From Candidatus Woesearchaeota archaeon (GTDB taxonomy: Archaea > Nanobdellota > Nanobdellia > Woesearchaeales > GW2011-AR4): DNA of 64,000 bases. Below, piece after piece: positions 1 through 5,894 of this stretch. The translations under genes and the position numbers were made by a program. Location of the stretch: assembly GCA_016211245.1 (NCBI GenBank), contig JACQSQ010000013.1, positions 1 through 64,000 on the forward strand. The letters are read 5' to 3'. The number at the start of each line of letters is the position of its first letter. The stretch's first letter is position 1. The notes below the pieces were generated by a model. It saw nothing but the letters and a program-made list of their open reading frames with translations. It was not told where the DNA came from and did not search any database.

Positions 1-834
1 AGTGCTCATATTATTTTGAATGAGAGTGGGGATGTTATAGAGGAAAATCTATTCTCGCCTTTTGCTGAGCCGTTGCAGGGTGTAATTGAAAACAAATTTT
101 CTTACGAAGCTAAGGAGTACGATTCTTTGGTTAAGGATTATGATTTCCACTTTAGAAAATACGACCCTAAGTTAAGGATTTTCACGCAACCTGATACGCT
201 GATACAAAATGTATATGACCCACAGTCGTTAAATAGGTATGCTTTTGAGAGGAATAATCCACTTAAAAATACTGACCCTACTGGACACCAACTAAATATT
301 GCAAATTCTCCACAACTAGCTATTTTCTTTTTGGCTCTTGGTGGGTTGCTTTTTTTAGGTAAGGTATTATTTTCAAGCCAGGAAGCTGACGAATCACAAG
401 AAACACAACCACAACCCGATACACAACCAGCTGAGATTTCCATTGACCCAGAATATAAACAACGTCAAGAAGAGCTTGAACATCTTCAAGAACCATTCAG
501 TAAACTTTTAATATCAGATAATGTAGAACTCAGATTTAAAGCTTTCTCTAATGTTGCAGTAGTTATTACTAAAGATGAAGAGCGAACAAAAGAAGAAGTT
601 GTTGAGTGTCTTAAATGTGTGTTTAGACCACAAGTAGATAATCAAGGAAATCTAATATTGGTGTTGTTCAATCAAGCTGGTCAAGAGGTAGAGAGATTCA
701 GTACTAACTATATAGGAGGCGTGATAAAATCAAATGTAGTCCAAAGAGACGATGGTACATGGGTAATAGAAGGAGGTCCAGATGATGACGGTACGAGAGT
801 TGATGATTCAGATGACGAAGATGAAGGTAACTAA
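1..834 (+). CDS. RHS-repeat protein, C-terminal part (5' end outside window)
   Basis: The frame is open at the left edge, so the N-terminus lies outside the window; the first in-window start-like codon (TTG at 16) is internal. The C-terminal RHS core is recognisable: a YDFHFRKYDP strand, NRYAFERNNP, and DPTGH around codon 92, where RHS cores normally end. After it come a hydrophobic segment (about codons 107-125), a Gln/Pro/Glu-rich linker, a domain of about 110 residues that I do not recognise, and a very acidic tail (DDSDDEDEGN). In polymorphic toxins the part after the core is the variable effector, so this is a candidate toxin domain of unknown activity. A small membrane-protein gene with its own promoter follows 45 bp downstream, as an immunity gene would. 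RHS assignment is firm; the toxin role is inferred. Confidence 0.8.
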   Translation, partial: SAHIILNESGDVIEENLFSPFAEPLQGVIENKFSYEAKEYDSLVKDYDFHFRKYDPKLRIFTQPDTLIQNVYDPQSLNRYAFERNNPLKNTDPTGHQLNIANSPQLAIFFLALGGLLFLGKVLFSSQEADESQETQPQPDTQPAEISIDPEYKQRQEELEHLQEPFSKLLISDNVELRFKAFSNVAVVITKDEERTKEEVVECLKCVFRPQVDNQGNLILVLFNQAGQEVERFSTNYIGGVIKSNVVQRDDGTWVIEGGPDDDGTRVDDSDDEDEGN

Positions 835-849
835 GGTGATAGGAATAAA

Positions 850-857
850 TTTAAATA
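850..857 (+). promoter_or_regulatory. TATA box of the small membrane protein gene at 880
   Basis: TTTAAATA is centred 26.5 nt before the ATG at 880, the spacing expected for a leaderless archaeal transcript. The gene therefore has its own promoter and does not depend on read-through from the RHS gene. Confidence 0.65.
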
Positions 858-879
858 GAACCTTGTTTGATGATATGGT

Positions 880-1149
880 ATGAACTTAAAAATAATTTTA
901 GATGTGGCTTTCTCTCTATTTACATTGTTATTCACAGTTATATTCCCTTTGATTAATCTTATAAAGCTTGATGCTATTTTAAAAAAGCTTTATGAAAAAG
1001 GAAAAAATGATTGGATGTTTAAACTTTATTCTAGGGGCGAATCAACTCAAGAGAAATATAGGTCTTACGCTAAATTATTTTATTCAATTTCTATTATTGG
1101 TGGAATTATACTTCTTATAGCTTGGTTTACTTATCCATGGAATTATTAA
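880..1149 (+). CDS. Small two-helix membrane protein, candidate immunity protein of the upstream RHS effector
   Basis: An 89-residue protein with two hydrophobic segments (about residues 4-28 and 67-86) joined by a basic, polar stretch of about 35 residues. I recognise no named family. The ATG is chosen because it lies 26-27 nt after the TATA centre. Its position directly behind an RHS C-terminus, its small size and its private promoter are what is expected of an immunity protein protecting against the upstream effector. That role is inference from context; it could also be an unrelated small membrane protein. Directly after the stop codon lies the first copy of the GG(T/C)ACGTAAAGTTCTT motif. 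Confidence 0.6.
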   Translation: MNLKIILDVAFSLFTLLFTVIFPLINLIKLDAILKKLYEKGKNDWMFKLYSRGESTQEKYRSYAKLFYSISIIGGIILLIAWFTYPWNY

Positions 1150-1151
1150 GA

Positions 1152-1167
1152 GGCACGTAAAGTTCTT
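1152..1167 (+). repeat. Module-end motif, copy 1
   Basis: GGCACGTAAAGTTCTT begins 3 nt after the stop codon of the 880 gene. It matches copies at 3098 and 4513. Similarity to copy 3 continues for about 70 bp, including a shared TCAGAAAAG followed by a TATA-like sequence. Confidence 0.6.
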
Positions 1168-1258
1168 TTTTCCAAATAGCATACCCTCCGTCAGAAAAGA
1201 CTTATAAACTTTACAAATTCTGGAATTTATCCTTTAAGTTTCTTGGTTAATTCATCTT

Positions 1259-1266
1259 CTTATAAT
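1259..1266 (+). promoter_or_regulatory. Candidate TATA box of the mini-RHS gene
   Basis: CTTATAAT is centred about 30 nt before the ATG at 1293. A second candidate, CTTATAAA at 1201-1208, would give a leader of about 60 nt that includes a Shine-Dalgarno-like AGGGGTGG (1278-1285), 7 nt before the ATG. The sequence does not decide between them. Confidence 0.4.
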
Positions 1267-1292
1267 GATAATGTGACAGGGGTGGCTGTTTC

Positions 1293-2618
1293 ATGAAGCC
1301 ACTAAATTACATAAGGAACATTGCAATAATTTTAGCATTTTTGATAATTAGTTTGCCATTTATATATGCAGATGAATTAAATTTAGTTACAGATGAGAAT
1401 GGTAACTTAATAACTGGAGACTCTTTTTATAGAGAATATAATGAGTTAAATCAGTTAATCAGAATTAGAAGTGGAAATTTAAGTAACGGCCAAATATTAG
1501 AGGAATTTATCTGGCATCCTACGGAAGAAAGGATTTTAGTAAAAGATGTATTTTCAAATGGAGTATTAAATTATAGTGTATATTACGTCAACAAAAATTA
1601 CGTACATATTGAAAATTCATCGGGAAATTACAGCGAAAAATATGTTTATCAAGACAACGCTTTAGTTGCACAAGTTACGACAGATGGTCAAAAGCAGTTT
1701 ATACATTCAGACCATCTTGGAAGTAATTCATTAATCACGAATGCATCTGGAAATATAATAGAAAATTCATTTTATTCCCCGTTTGGGGAGATATTAAATG
1801 GCGGCGGCTCTAGATATGATTATAACGGAAAAGAGCAAGATACACAAACCAAGGAATACGATTATGGGGCAAGAATGTATAAATCAGAATGGGGAAAATT
1901 TATTGCGCCAGATACATTAACTCAGTATATTTATGAACCTCAATTTTTTAATCATTATGCTTATACTAAGAACAATCCATACAAGTTTATAGACCCGAAT
2001 GGTCATGTTGTAGTCTACTTTTACGGGTATAGCACAACTTCCAGTGGCGGTTCTAGTGATTTAGAAAAATTGCAAGCAAGAGAAACTTCATCTCAGACAT
2101 CAATATTGGCATCATATAACAGATTAGATTCCGTTAAAGAATTAGTTAAATCCGAATTACAAAGAGATAAGAACCAGCCCGTTATAATTGTTGGTCATAG
2201 CTTAGGAGGCACTTCAGCTATAACCTTAAGTAATAGTCTAAAAGAAGACCATATAGAAGTGGATTTAGTAGTTACAATAGATAAAGTTGGTTTTAATAAT
2301 GTCAAACCAGATAACGTAAAGGAACTAATTAATATCAGACAAAAAGATGGTCTTGAGTTACATGGTGAGGAAATTGAGGGGACAGATGAAGAACATATTT
2401 TATCTAAAATTAAGCACACCGATATTGATAATATTGACAAAAATCCATTATTAGGAATGATACCAAAAAAAGCTGACGAACTTTATGGTAAATCTGGAGG
2501 TAATGGCGGAGGTGGGGGCGGTTCTAACGTTGAATGTTATGATAGTTGTACTAAAAGCTGTGACTCACAAGGTCATTGCTCTGCCCAAACATGCAAAACT
2601 ATATGCAAATTAAAGTAA
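1293..2618 (+). CDS. Secreted mini-RHS protein with alpha/beta-hydrolase (lipase-like) C-terminal domain and Cys-rich tail
   Basis: A complete 441-residue protein, very short for the RHS family, whose members usually exceed 1,000 residues. Order: signal peptide (about 1-26, hydrophobic core ending IYA before DEL); one or two YD-type repeats (about 30-135); RHS core from DHLGS (140) to DPNGH (234-238); then a variable domain. That domain has VIIVGHSLGG, giving a GxSxG nucleophile elbow with Ser303, a strand ending in Asp330 and HTDID with His375, a plausible Ser-Asp-His triad. A Gly-rich linker then leads to a 24-residue segment with six cysteines (C-x3-C-x3-C-x5-C-x4-C-x3-C). The likely role is a secreted effector with esterase or lipase activity acting on neighbouring cells. 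Toxicity is inferred from RHS biology; the fold and triad are read from the sequence. Confidence 0.8.
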   Translation: MKPLNYIRNIAIILAFLIISLPFIYADELNLVTDENGNLITGDSFYREYNELNQLIRIRSGNLSNGQILEEFIWHPTEERILVKDVFSNGVLNYSVYYVNKNYVHIENSSGNYSEKYVYQDNALVAQVTTDGQKQFIHSDHLGSNSLITNASGNIIENSFYSPFGEILNGGGSRYDYNGKEQDTQTKEYDYGARMYKSEWGKFIAPDTLTQYIYEPQFFNHYAYTKNNPYKFIDPNGHVVVYFYGYSTTSSGGSSDLEKLQARETSSQTSILASYNRLDSVKELVKSELQRDKNQPVIIVGHSLGGTSAITLSNSLKEDHIEVDLVVTIDKVGFNNVKPDNVKELINIRQKDGLELHGEEIEGTDEEHILSKIKHTDIDNIDKNPLLGMIPKKADELYGKSGGNGGGGGGSNVECYDSCTKSCDSQGHCSAQTCKTICKLK

Positions 2619-2663
2619 TAGCCCATGAAACTAAAAAGCTAATTCCTTCCAATAATGATTAAA

Positions 2664-2671
2664 TTTAAATA
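2664..2671 (+). promoter_or_regulatory. TATA box of the membrane protein gene at 2694
   Basis: TTTAAATA is centred 26.5 nt before the ATG at 2694, the same arrangement as at the 880 gene. Both putative immunity genes thus have dedicated leaderless promoters. Confidence 0.65.
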
Positions 2672-2693
2672 AAGATTAGCTTTTAACCATACA

Positions 2694-3089
2694 ATGAAAA
2701 ACATATTAAAGTGGATATTATCAGCGTATTTTTTCATATTTATATTTCCAGTTATATTTTTTACTACTCTTGGTTACTCTGACTCTAATGAAAATCCCAT
2801 TATCATACTAATCGGGATAATTTTCTTAATAGTATTCTTAACAGGAACTTATAGTTCAATTCGAATTAAAAAGAAAGAGGATTTTACTAAATTTAAACTA
2901 ATGTTGCCTTTATTTATTTCATTTGTATGCTTATTTTATGGTTGGGATTTATTATCTTTTCTTTTTGGTAGAAAATGCATATTTCGAGATTGTAACACTT
3001 ATTTACTTATTTTATTAGGTTCTGGAGTTAGTGTTATTTTTTTATATCTCTATGCAAAGATAATTAAAAGATATACAAAAGAAATTTAA
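2694..3089 (+). CDS. Four-helix membrane protein, candidate immunity protein of the mini-RHS effector
   Basis: A 131-residue protein with four predicted membrane segments (about 6-27, 34-53, 69-90 and 101-122) and short charged loops. Two cysteines (KCIFRDC) sit in the loop before the last helix. I recognise no family. The start is fixed by the TATA box 26-27 nt upstream. It directly follows the RHS/hydrolase gene and, like the 880 gene, is followed within 10 nt by the module-end motif. A membrane location would suit protection against a lipid-attacking effector, but this is inference only. Confidence 0.6.
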   Translation: MKNILKWILSAYFFIFIFPVIFFTTLGYSDSNENPIIILIGIIFLIVFLTGTYSSIRIKKKEDFTKFKLMLPLFISFVCLFYGWDLLSFLFGRKCIFRDCNTYLLILLGSGVSVIFLYLYAKIIKRYTKEI

Positions 3090-3097
3090 CAATTTTT

Positions 3098-3113
3098 GGT
3101 ACGTAAATCTTCT
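3098..3113 (+). repeat. Module-end motif, copy 2
   Basis: GGTACGTAAATCTTCT starts 9 nt after the stop of the 2694 gene. It shares GGTACGTAAA with the 4513 copy and then diverges sooner than copies 1 and 3 do from each other. Confidence 0.5.
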
Positions 3114-3150
3114 CCAACGTCAATAGATTTAAATACTACTTTCTGAGTAA

Positions 3151-3619
3151 AAACTTACTACGATAGTTTCCCATAAAAAATTAGCTAAACAGGGGGAATC
3201 CATCTTCTGGGGCAAACATGAGGTGAAAGGCACTATTTGCAGGATAACACTCCTGCCATCTCCGCCCTTTTCACATAGATTCAATATCGTTAATGAAACT
3301 TTATCGGATAAATCAATAATTTCACATTATTTCCATCAAGGCAAGCAATTAAAAGGCAAAGAGTTCAAGACAGAAATTTACGATAGCAATTCCAATATCT
3401 ATTCGAGAACTGAAAATAATTTTAACTTTACGCAAAGAAATGCAAGCTCTTTCATTATTAATTTGCTATCTACATCATCATACACATTTGACGGAAATTT
3501 CAAATGACGCAATCCCAGCAAATAAGACAAAATATAATTACGACGCATTATCGAGAATTACTTCAATAATTAATCCTGACGGAACTACAAAAAATACAAT
3601 TTATCGTCGACAAAAATAG
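3151..3619 (+). pseudogene. Decayed Tc/SpvB-type RHS fragment
   Basis: An open frame without a proper start (from 3151; first GTG at 3223) runs to a stop at 3505-3507 and encodes FSHRFNIVN, SHYFHQGKQLKGKEF and YDSNSNIYSRTE. These are typical of the segment before the YD repeats in Tc-toxin TcC/SpvB-type RHS proteins. The homology continues in another frame from about 3503: NKTKYNYDALSRIT and INPDGTT form a classic YD repeat, ending at TAG 3617-3619. So it is an internal piece of a larger RHS gene, with a frameshift and no N- or C-terminus. It fills the otherwise gene-free stretch 3090-3773 and suggests that RHS modules have been gained and lost here. Confidence 0.65.
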
Positions 3620-3670
3620 AAAAATATAAATAACGGTGTTCACATAAGAAATTTGCTGACGAAATACAAT

Positions 3671-3731
3671 AATTCGAGATTATAGTAGCTCGGCAGGGCT
3701 GTAGCGCAATCTCGGATTGGCAGGCTTTTTT
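3671..3731 (+). terminator. Hairpin followed by a T-run; terminator or small structured RNA
   Basis: AATTCGAGATT (3671-3681) pairs with AATCTCGGATT (3708-3718), 10 of 11 positions plus one G-T wobble. The 26-nt loop holds a smaller GCT/AGC pairing, and a run of seven T follows at 3725-3731. A TATA-like ATATAAAT at 3624-3631 could start a short RNA near 3654. It could be a terminator for the upstream module or an independent small RNA. The loop resembles a tRNA D-arm, but no complete tRNA can be drawn. Confidence 0.4.
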
Positions 3732-3744
3732 TAAAGAAAATGTT

Positions 3745-3752
3745 TTTATATA
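3745..3752 (+). promoter_or_regulatory. TATA box of the DUF4258-like/DUF2283-like pair
   Basis: TTTATATA is centred about 26 nt before the ATG at 3774, giving a leaderless mRNA for the two overlapping genes. Confidence 0.6.
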
Positions 3753-3773
3753 GTATAGCTAAGCGAATTCGTA

Positions 3774-4115
3774 ATGAACACAACCAAAATAATAAAAGAA
3801 ATTAGCTTAGGGGAATTCAAAGAAATAACCTCAAAATACAAAGATAACATCATTCTTAACCCCCATGCCCTTGACCATCTGAGCGATGCCCAAAGAAAGT
3901 TATTTAAAGAGCAGAGCTTAATTGATCTTTTGCTGAAGGAAAACCCCAGAGGCATTGGCCTTCAGCGAAACGGGAGATATGCGGCGTTTTACAGGAGAAA
4001 TTGGGGCTTCCTTAGGGTAATACTGGAAATTAAAGATCCAAAATTGGAGATAATAACGTTTATAAACACAGAGACTATGCCTAATCTAAAGAGACTAGAA
4101 AATGAGACATCTTAA
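3774..4115 (+). CDS. DUF4258-like protein, candidate toxin-side partner of a two-gene module
   Basis: A 113-residue soluble protein. LNPHALDHLSDAQR followed by a helix and the strands QRNGRYAAFYRR, FLRVILEIK and LEIITFIN resembles the small DUF4258/RelE-like fold (a 'His-Ala-x-x-x-Leu' helix, then beta strands). The assignment is by pattern only and could be wrong. Its last 14 nt overlap the next gene, a DUF2283-like protein. DUF4258 and DUF2283 genes often occur as pairs and are suspected toxin-antitoxin-like modules, although a toxin function is not established for most. The start is supported by the TATA spacing. Confidence 0.55.
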   Translation: MNTTKIIKEISLGEFKEITSKYKDNIILNPHALDHLSDAQRKLFKEQSLIDLLLKENPRGIGLQRNGRYAAFYRRNWGFLRVILEIKDPKLEIITFINTETMPNLKRLENETS

Positions 4116-4479
4116 AGCACCGGGAAGAGGAGAATACCTCTATGATTACAGGAATGATATTTTGCTATTCAAAATTAGAGATAGGAACTATGCCATATCT
4201 GTAGAATTTGATAATTTCATAGTTGACATTGATGAAGAGGGATTCATAACTGGATTGAGAATTTTTGATGCTTCTCAGATTTTTAAGCTGTCAAAAGTTG
4301 CCTTGAATAATTTAAAGAGTTTTGAATTTCATGCAAAGGCAGAAAATGGCGTAATATCCGTTCAACTAAGGTTTGACTGCATGGTTAGAAATGCCATAAT
4401 TAAACAAGGCCATGATTTTGTCAGGGAAGCAGCAGATTCGCACATAAAAAATTCTGAGGTAATCTGCACAGTTGCATAA
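4102..4479 (+). CDS. DUF2283-like protein
   Basis: A 125-residue protein. Residues about 10-55 (YDYRNDILLFKIRDR, VDIDEEGFITGLRIFDASQ) match the DUF2283 pattern of 'YD...D.L...' followed by 'D.de.G.i.GI.I.DAS'. The C-terminal 70 residues, with a predicted strand pair and helix, are longer than in minimal DUF2283 proteins. It overlaps the preceding gene by 14 nt, implying co-expression and perhaps a physical partnership. If the pair is a toxin-antitoxin-like module, this would be the antitoxin-side member by analogy with other DUF2283 pairs. Confidence 0.6.
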   Translation: MRHLKAPGRGEYLYDYRNDILLFKIRDRNYAISVEFDNFIVDIDEEGFITGLRIFDASQIFKLSKVALNNLKSFEFHAKAENGVISVQLRFDCMVRNAIIKQGHDFVREAADSHIKNSEVICTVA

Positions 4480-4512
4480 GAGTATTACTACTACGACGGC
4501 TTTGCTAACTTT

Positions 4513-4528
4513 GGTACGTAAAGTTCTT
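4513..4528 (+). repeat. Module-end motif, copy 3
   Basis: GGTACGTAAAGTTCTT begins 33 nt after the DUF2283-like stop and about 80 nt before the transposase start. It matches copy 1 at 15 of 16 positions. Confidence 0.6.
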
Positions 4529-4562
4529 CTAACCAAAAATCTGCTTTCTCCTCAGAAAAGCT

Positions 4563-4570
4563 TTTATAAT
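4563..4570 (+). promoter_or_regulatory. TATA box (with adjacent Shine-Dalgarno) of the transposase
   Basis: TTTATAAT is centred 27 nt before the ATG at 4594. Unusually, a full Shine-Dalgarno sequence GAGGTGAT (4582-4589) also sits 4 nt before that ATG. It would only be in the mRNA if transcription starts earlier, for example by read-through. Confidence 0.5.
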
Positions 4571-4593
4571 CTCTAAAATTTGAGGTGATTTTT

Positions 4594-5363
4594 ATGTATT
4601 CCGTAAGACAGATACTGGAAGAGAATTGGGGAGATTATCTTAAAAAAGATAATCCAACAATCCACCAAAAACGAGAAATCCAAAAAATGATAGATTGCTC
4701 AAAGAATAGCTGCAATTCAAGGATATGCAACTCACGTGGAAAGAGATATGCGGACAACTGGTCAGAAAATTTGAAAAGCAATCCGCGTCCAACTCCTAGA
4801 AAGCATATCGTCTTAACAGTCCCTTATTTGCTTAGGCCAATTTTGAGAAATTGGAACAATCTCAACACTTTACTGAGATCTTCAAAATATTTTTTCAAAT
4901 GCTTCACTTAGATTCACATCGAAAAACAGGGCTTGTCGTCATTCTTCACACTTTTGGCAAAGATATGAAATTTCATCCGCATTTGCATATAATAACAAAC
5001 TCAAATATTGATTTCAATTTTAAGTTCAGTAAGTTATGGAGAAAAACAGTCCTCGATAGTCTGAAACTATCATCAAACGAATACTATTACGGGTATTATG
5101 TATGGTCAAACAATATTGAATCAAAAAATATTGCTAAGTACATAGGAAGATATGTAAGGCACCCTGCAATTGCCAATGGCAGGATAATAAGATACAACAA
5201 AAGAGATATAATATTCTTCTATAAAGATTCAAAAGGAAAAAGGATATTGGTAAGAAAATCAGTTTTGGATTTTATCACTTGCCTTATCCAGCACATACCA
5301 CCAAGACAATTCAAAATGATAAGATATTACGGAGCCTACAATAAAAATAGTAAGGGGATTTAA
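4594..5363 (+). pseudogene. IS91/IS801-family (HUH) transposase, frameshifted
   Basis: The first frame (4594-4911) gives the N-terminal zinc-type domain (CSKNSCNSRICNSRG) and PRKHIVLTVPYLLRPIL, the usual 'HvvfTlP..LRpl' segment. The second frame (from about 4851 to 5363) carries on with VVILHTFGKDMKFHPHLHII, whose HPHLH is the HUH metal motif, then KYIGRYVRHPAIANGRI and LIQHIPPRQFKMIRYYGAY, all IS91 landmarks. The two frames overlap around 4850-4880, so one indel separates them. The last zinc cysteine, usually in 'PSCG', is read here as NSRG. I saw no clear slippery site, so decay is more likely than programmed frameshifting. Confidence 0.75.
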
Positions 5364-5849
5364 TCAGCACTCCTCCCCTTTCTCTCTCAGCTTCCTGCAC
5401 AGCTCATTATTCCTTGCAATCAGCTTGCTAATGTCCTCATTGGCTTTTATGAGAGAATCCTGCACTTGCTTAAATTGAATCTGCAATTTATCAAACATTG
5501 TTTTCTGGCTTTCAGACTCAGCCTTTAACAAGCCAACCTCATCATTCAACCTCTCATTTTCTGCTTTTAATGCGTCATTCCCGATTTTCAAATCAAAATA
5601 GCCCTTTTCCAAGTATTCCTTGTCTTTTTGGAAAGTATTTTTTAAACTGAGAGTATGATTTAAATCCTCAAGAACTGCATTCCCAGTATATTTCTCGCTC
5701 TTTTGAAGCTCATTATCATAACTCAAAGAGATATTGCTTAGCTTACTCTCATAATAAGCAGTTGACCATGAAAAAATTACCAGTAAAGCTATTATGAAAA
5801 CCAGCAATATTTTATTGACATCTTTTTTGATGTAAGTAATATACAACAC
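5364..5849 (-). CDS. Membrane-anchored coiled-coil protein
   Basis: A 161-residue protein: a short basic N-terminus, one membrane helix (about residues 14-33), then about 125 residues of charged, heptad-like helix (ENERLNDEVGLLKAE and similar) ending in two cysteines. No enzymatic motif is visible. It begins with GTG; a TATA box about 32 nt upstream leaves a leader of only about 6 nt. It stands alone between the transposon remnant and the flippase. A structural or scaffold role is likely but unproven. Confidence 0.65.
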   Translation of the reverse strand: MLYITYIKKDVNKILLVFIIALLVIFSWSTAYYESKLSNISLSYDNELQKSEKYTGNAVLEDLNHTLSLKNTFQKDKEYLEKGYFDLKIGNDALKAENERLNDEVGLLKAESESQKTMFDKLQIQFKQVQDSLIKANEDISKLIARNNELCRKLREKGEEC

Positions 5850-5877
5850 CCCCGAAGTAAAGTATGCACAGTTATTG

Positions 5878-5885
5878 GATATAAA
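5878..5885 (-). promoter_or_regulatory. TATA box of the coiled-coil protein gene
   Basis: On the minus strand this reads TTTATATC, centred 32 nt before the GTG at 5849. Confidence 0.5.
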
Positions 5886-5894
5886 TCTTTTTGT

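Larger units (their letters stand above)
4513..5363 (+). mobile_element. IS91-type insertion sequence remnant (ends uncertain)
   Basis: The element holds a frameshifted IS91-family transposase. The left limit is placed at the repeated GGTACGTAAAGTTCTT motif because that motif recurs elsewhere in the locus; the right limit is the transposase stop. IS91 elements lack terminal inverted repeats, so ends cannot be fixed from one copy. The inactive gene suggests it no longer moves by itself. Confidence 0.55.

Noticed and set aside
3690..3719. tRNA-like GTAGCTCGGCAGGG segment
   Set aside because: It looks like a D-arm, but no 7-bp acceptor stem, anticodon loop of seven or T-arm can be built around it.
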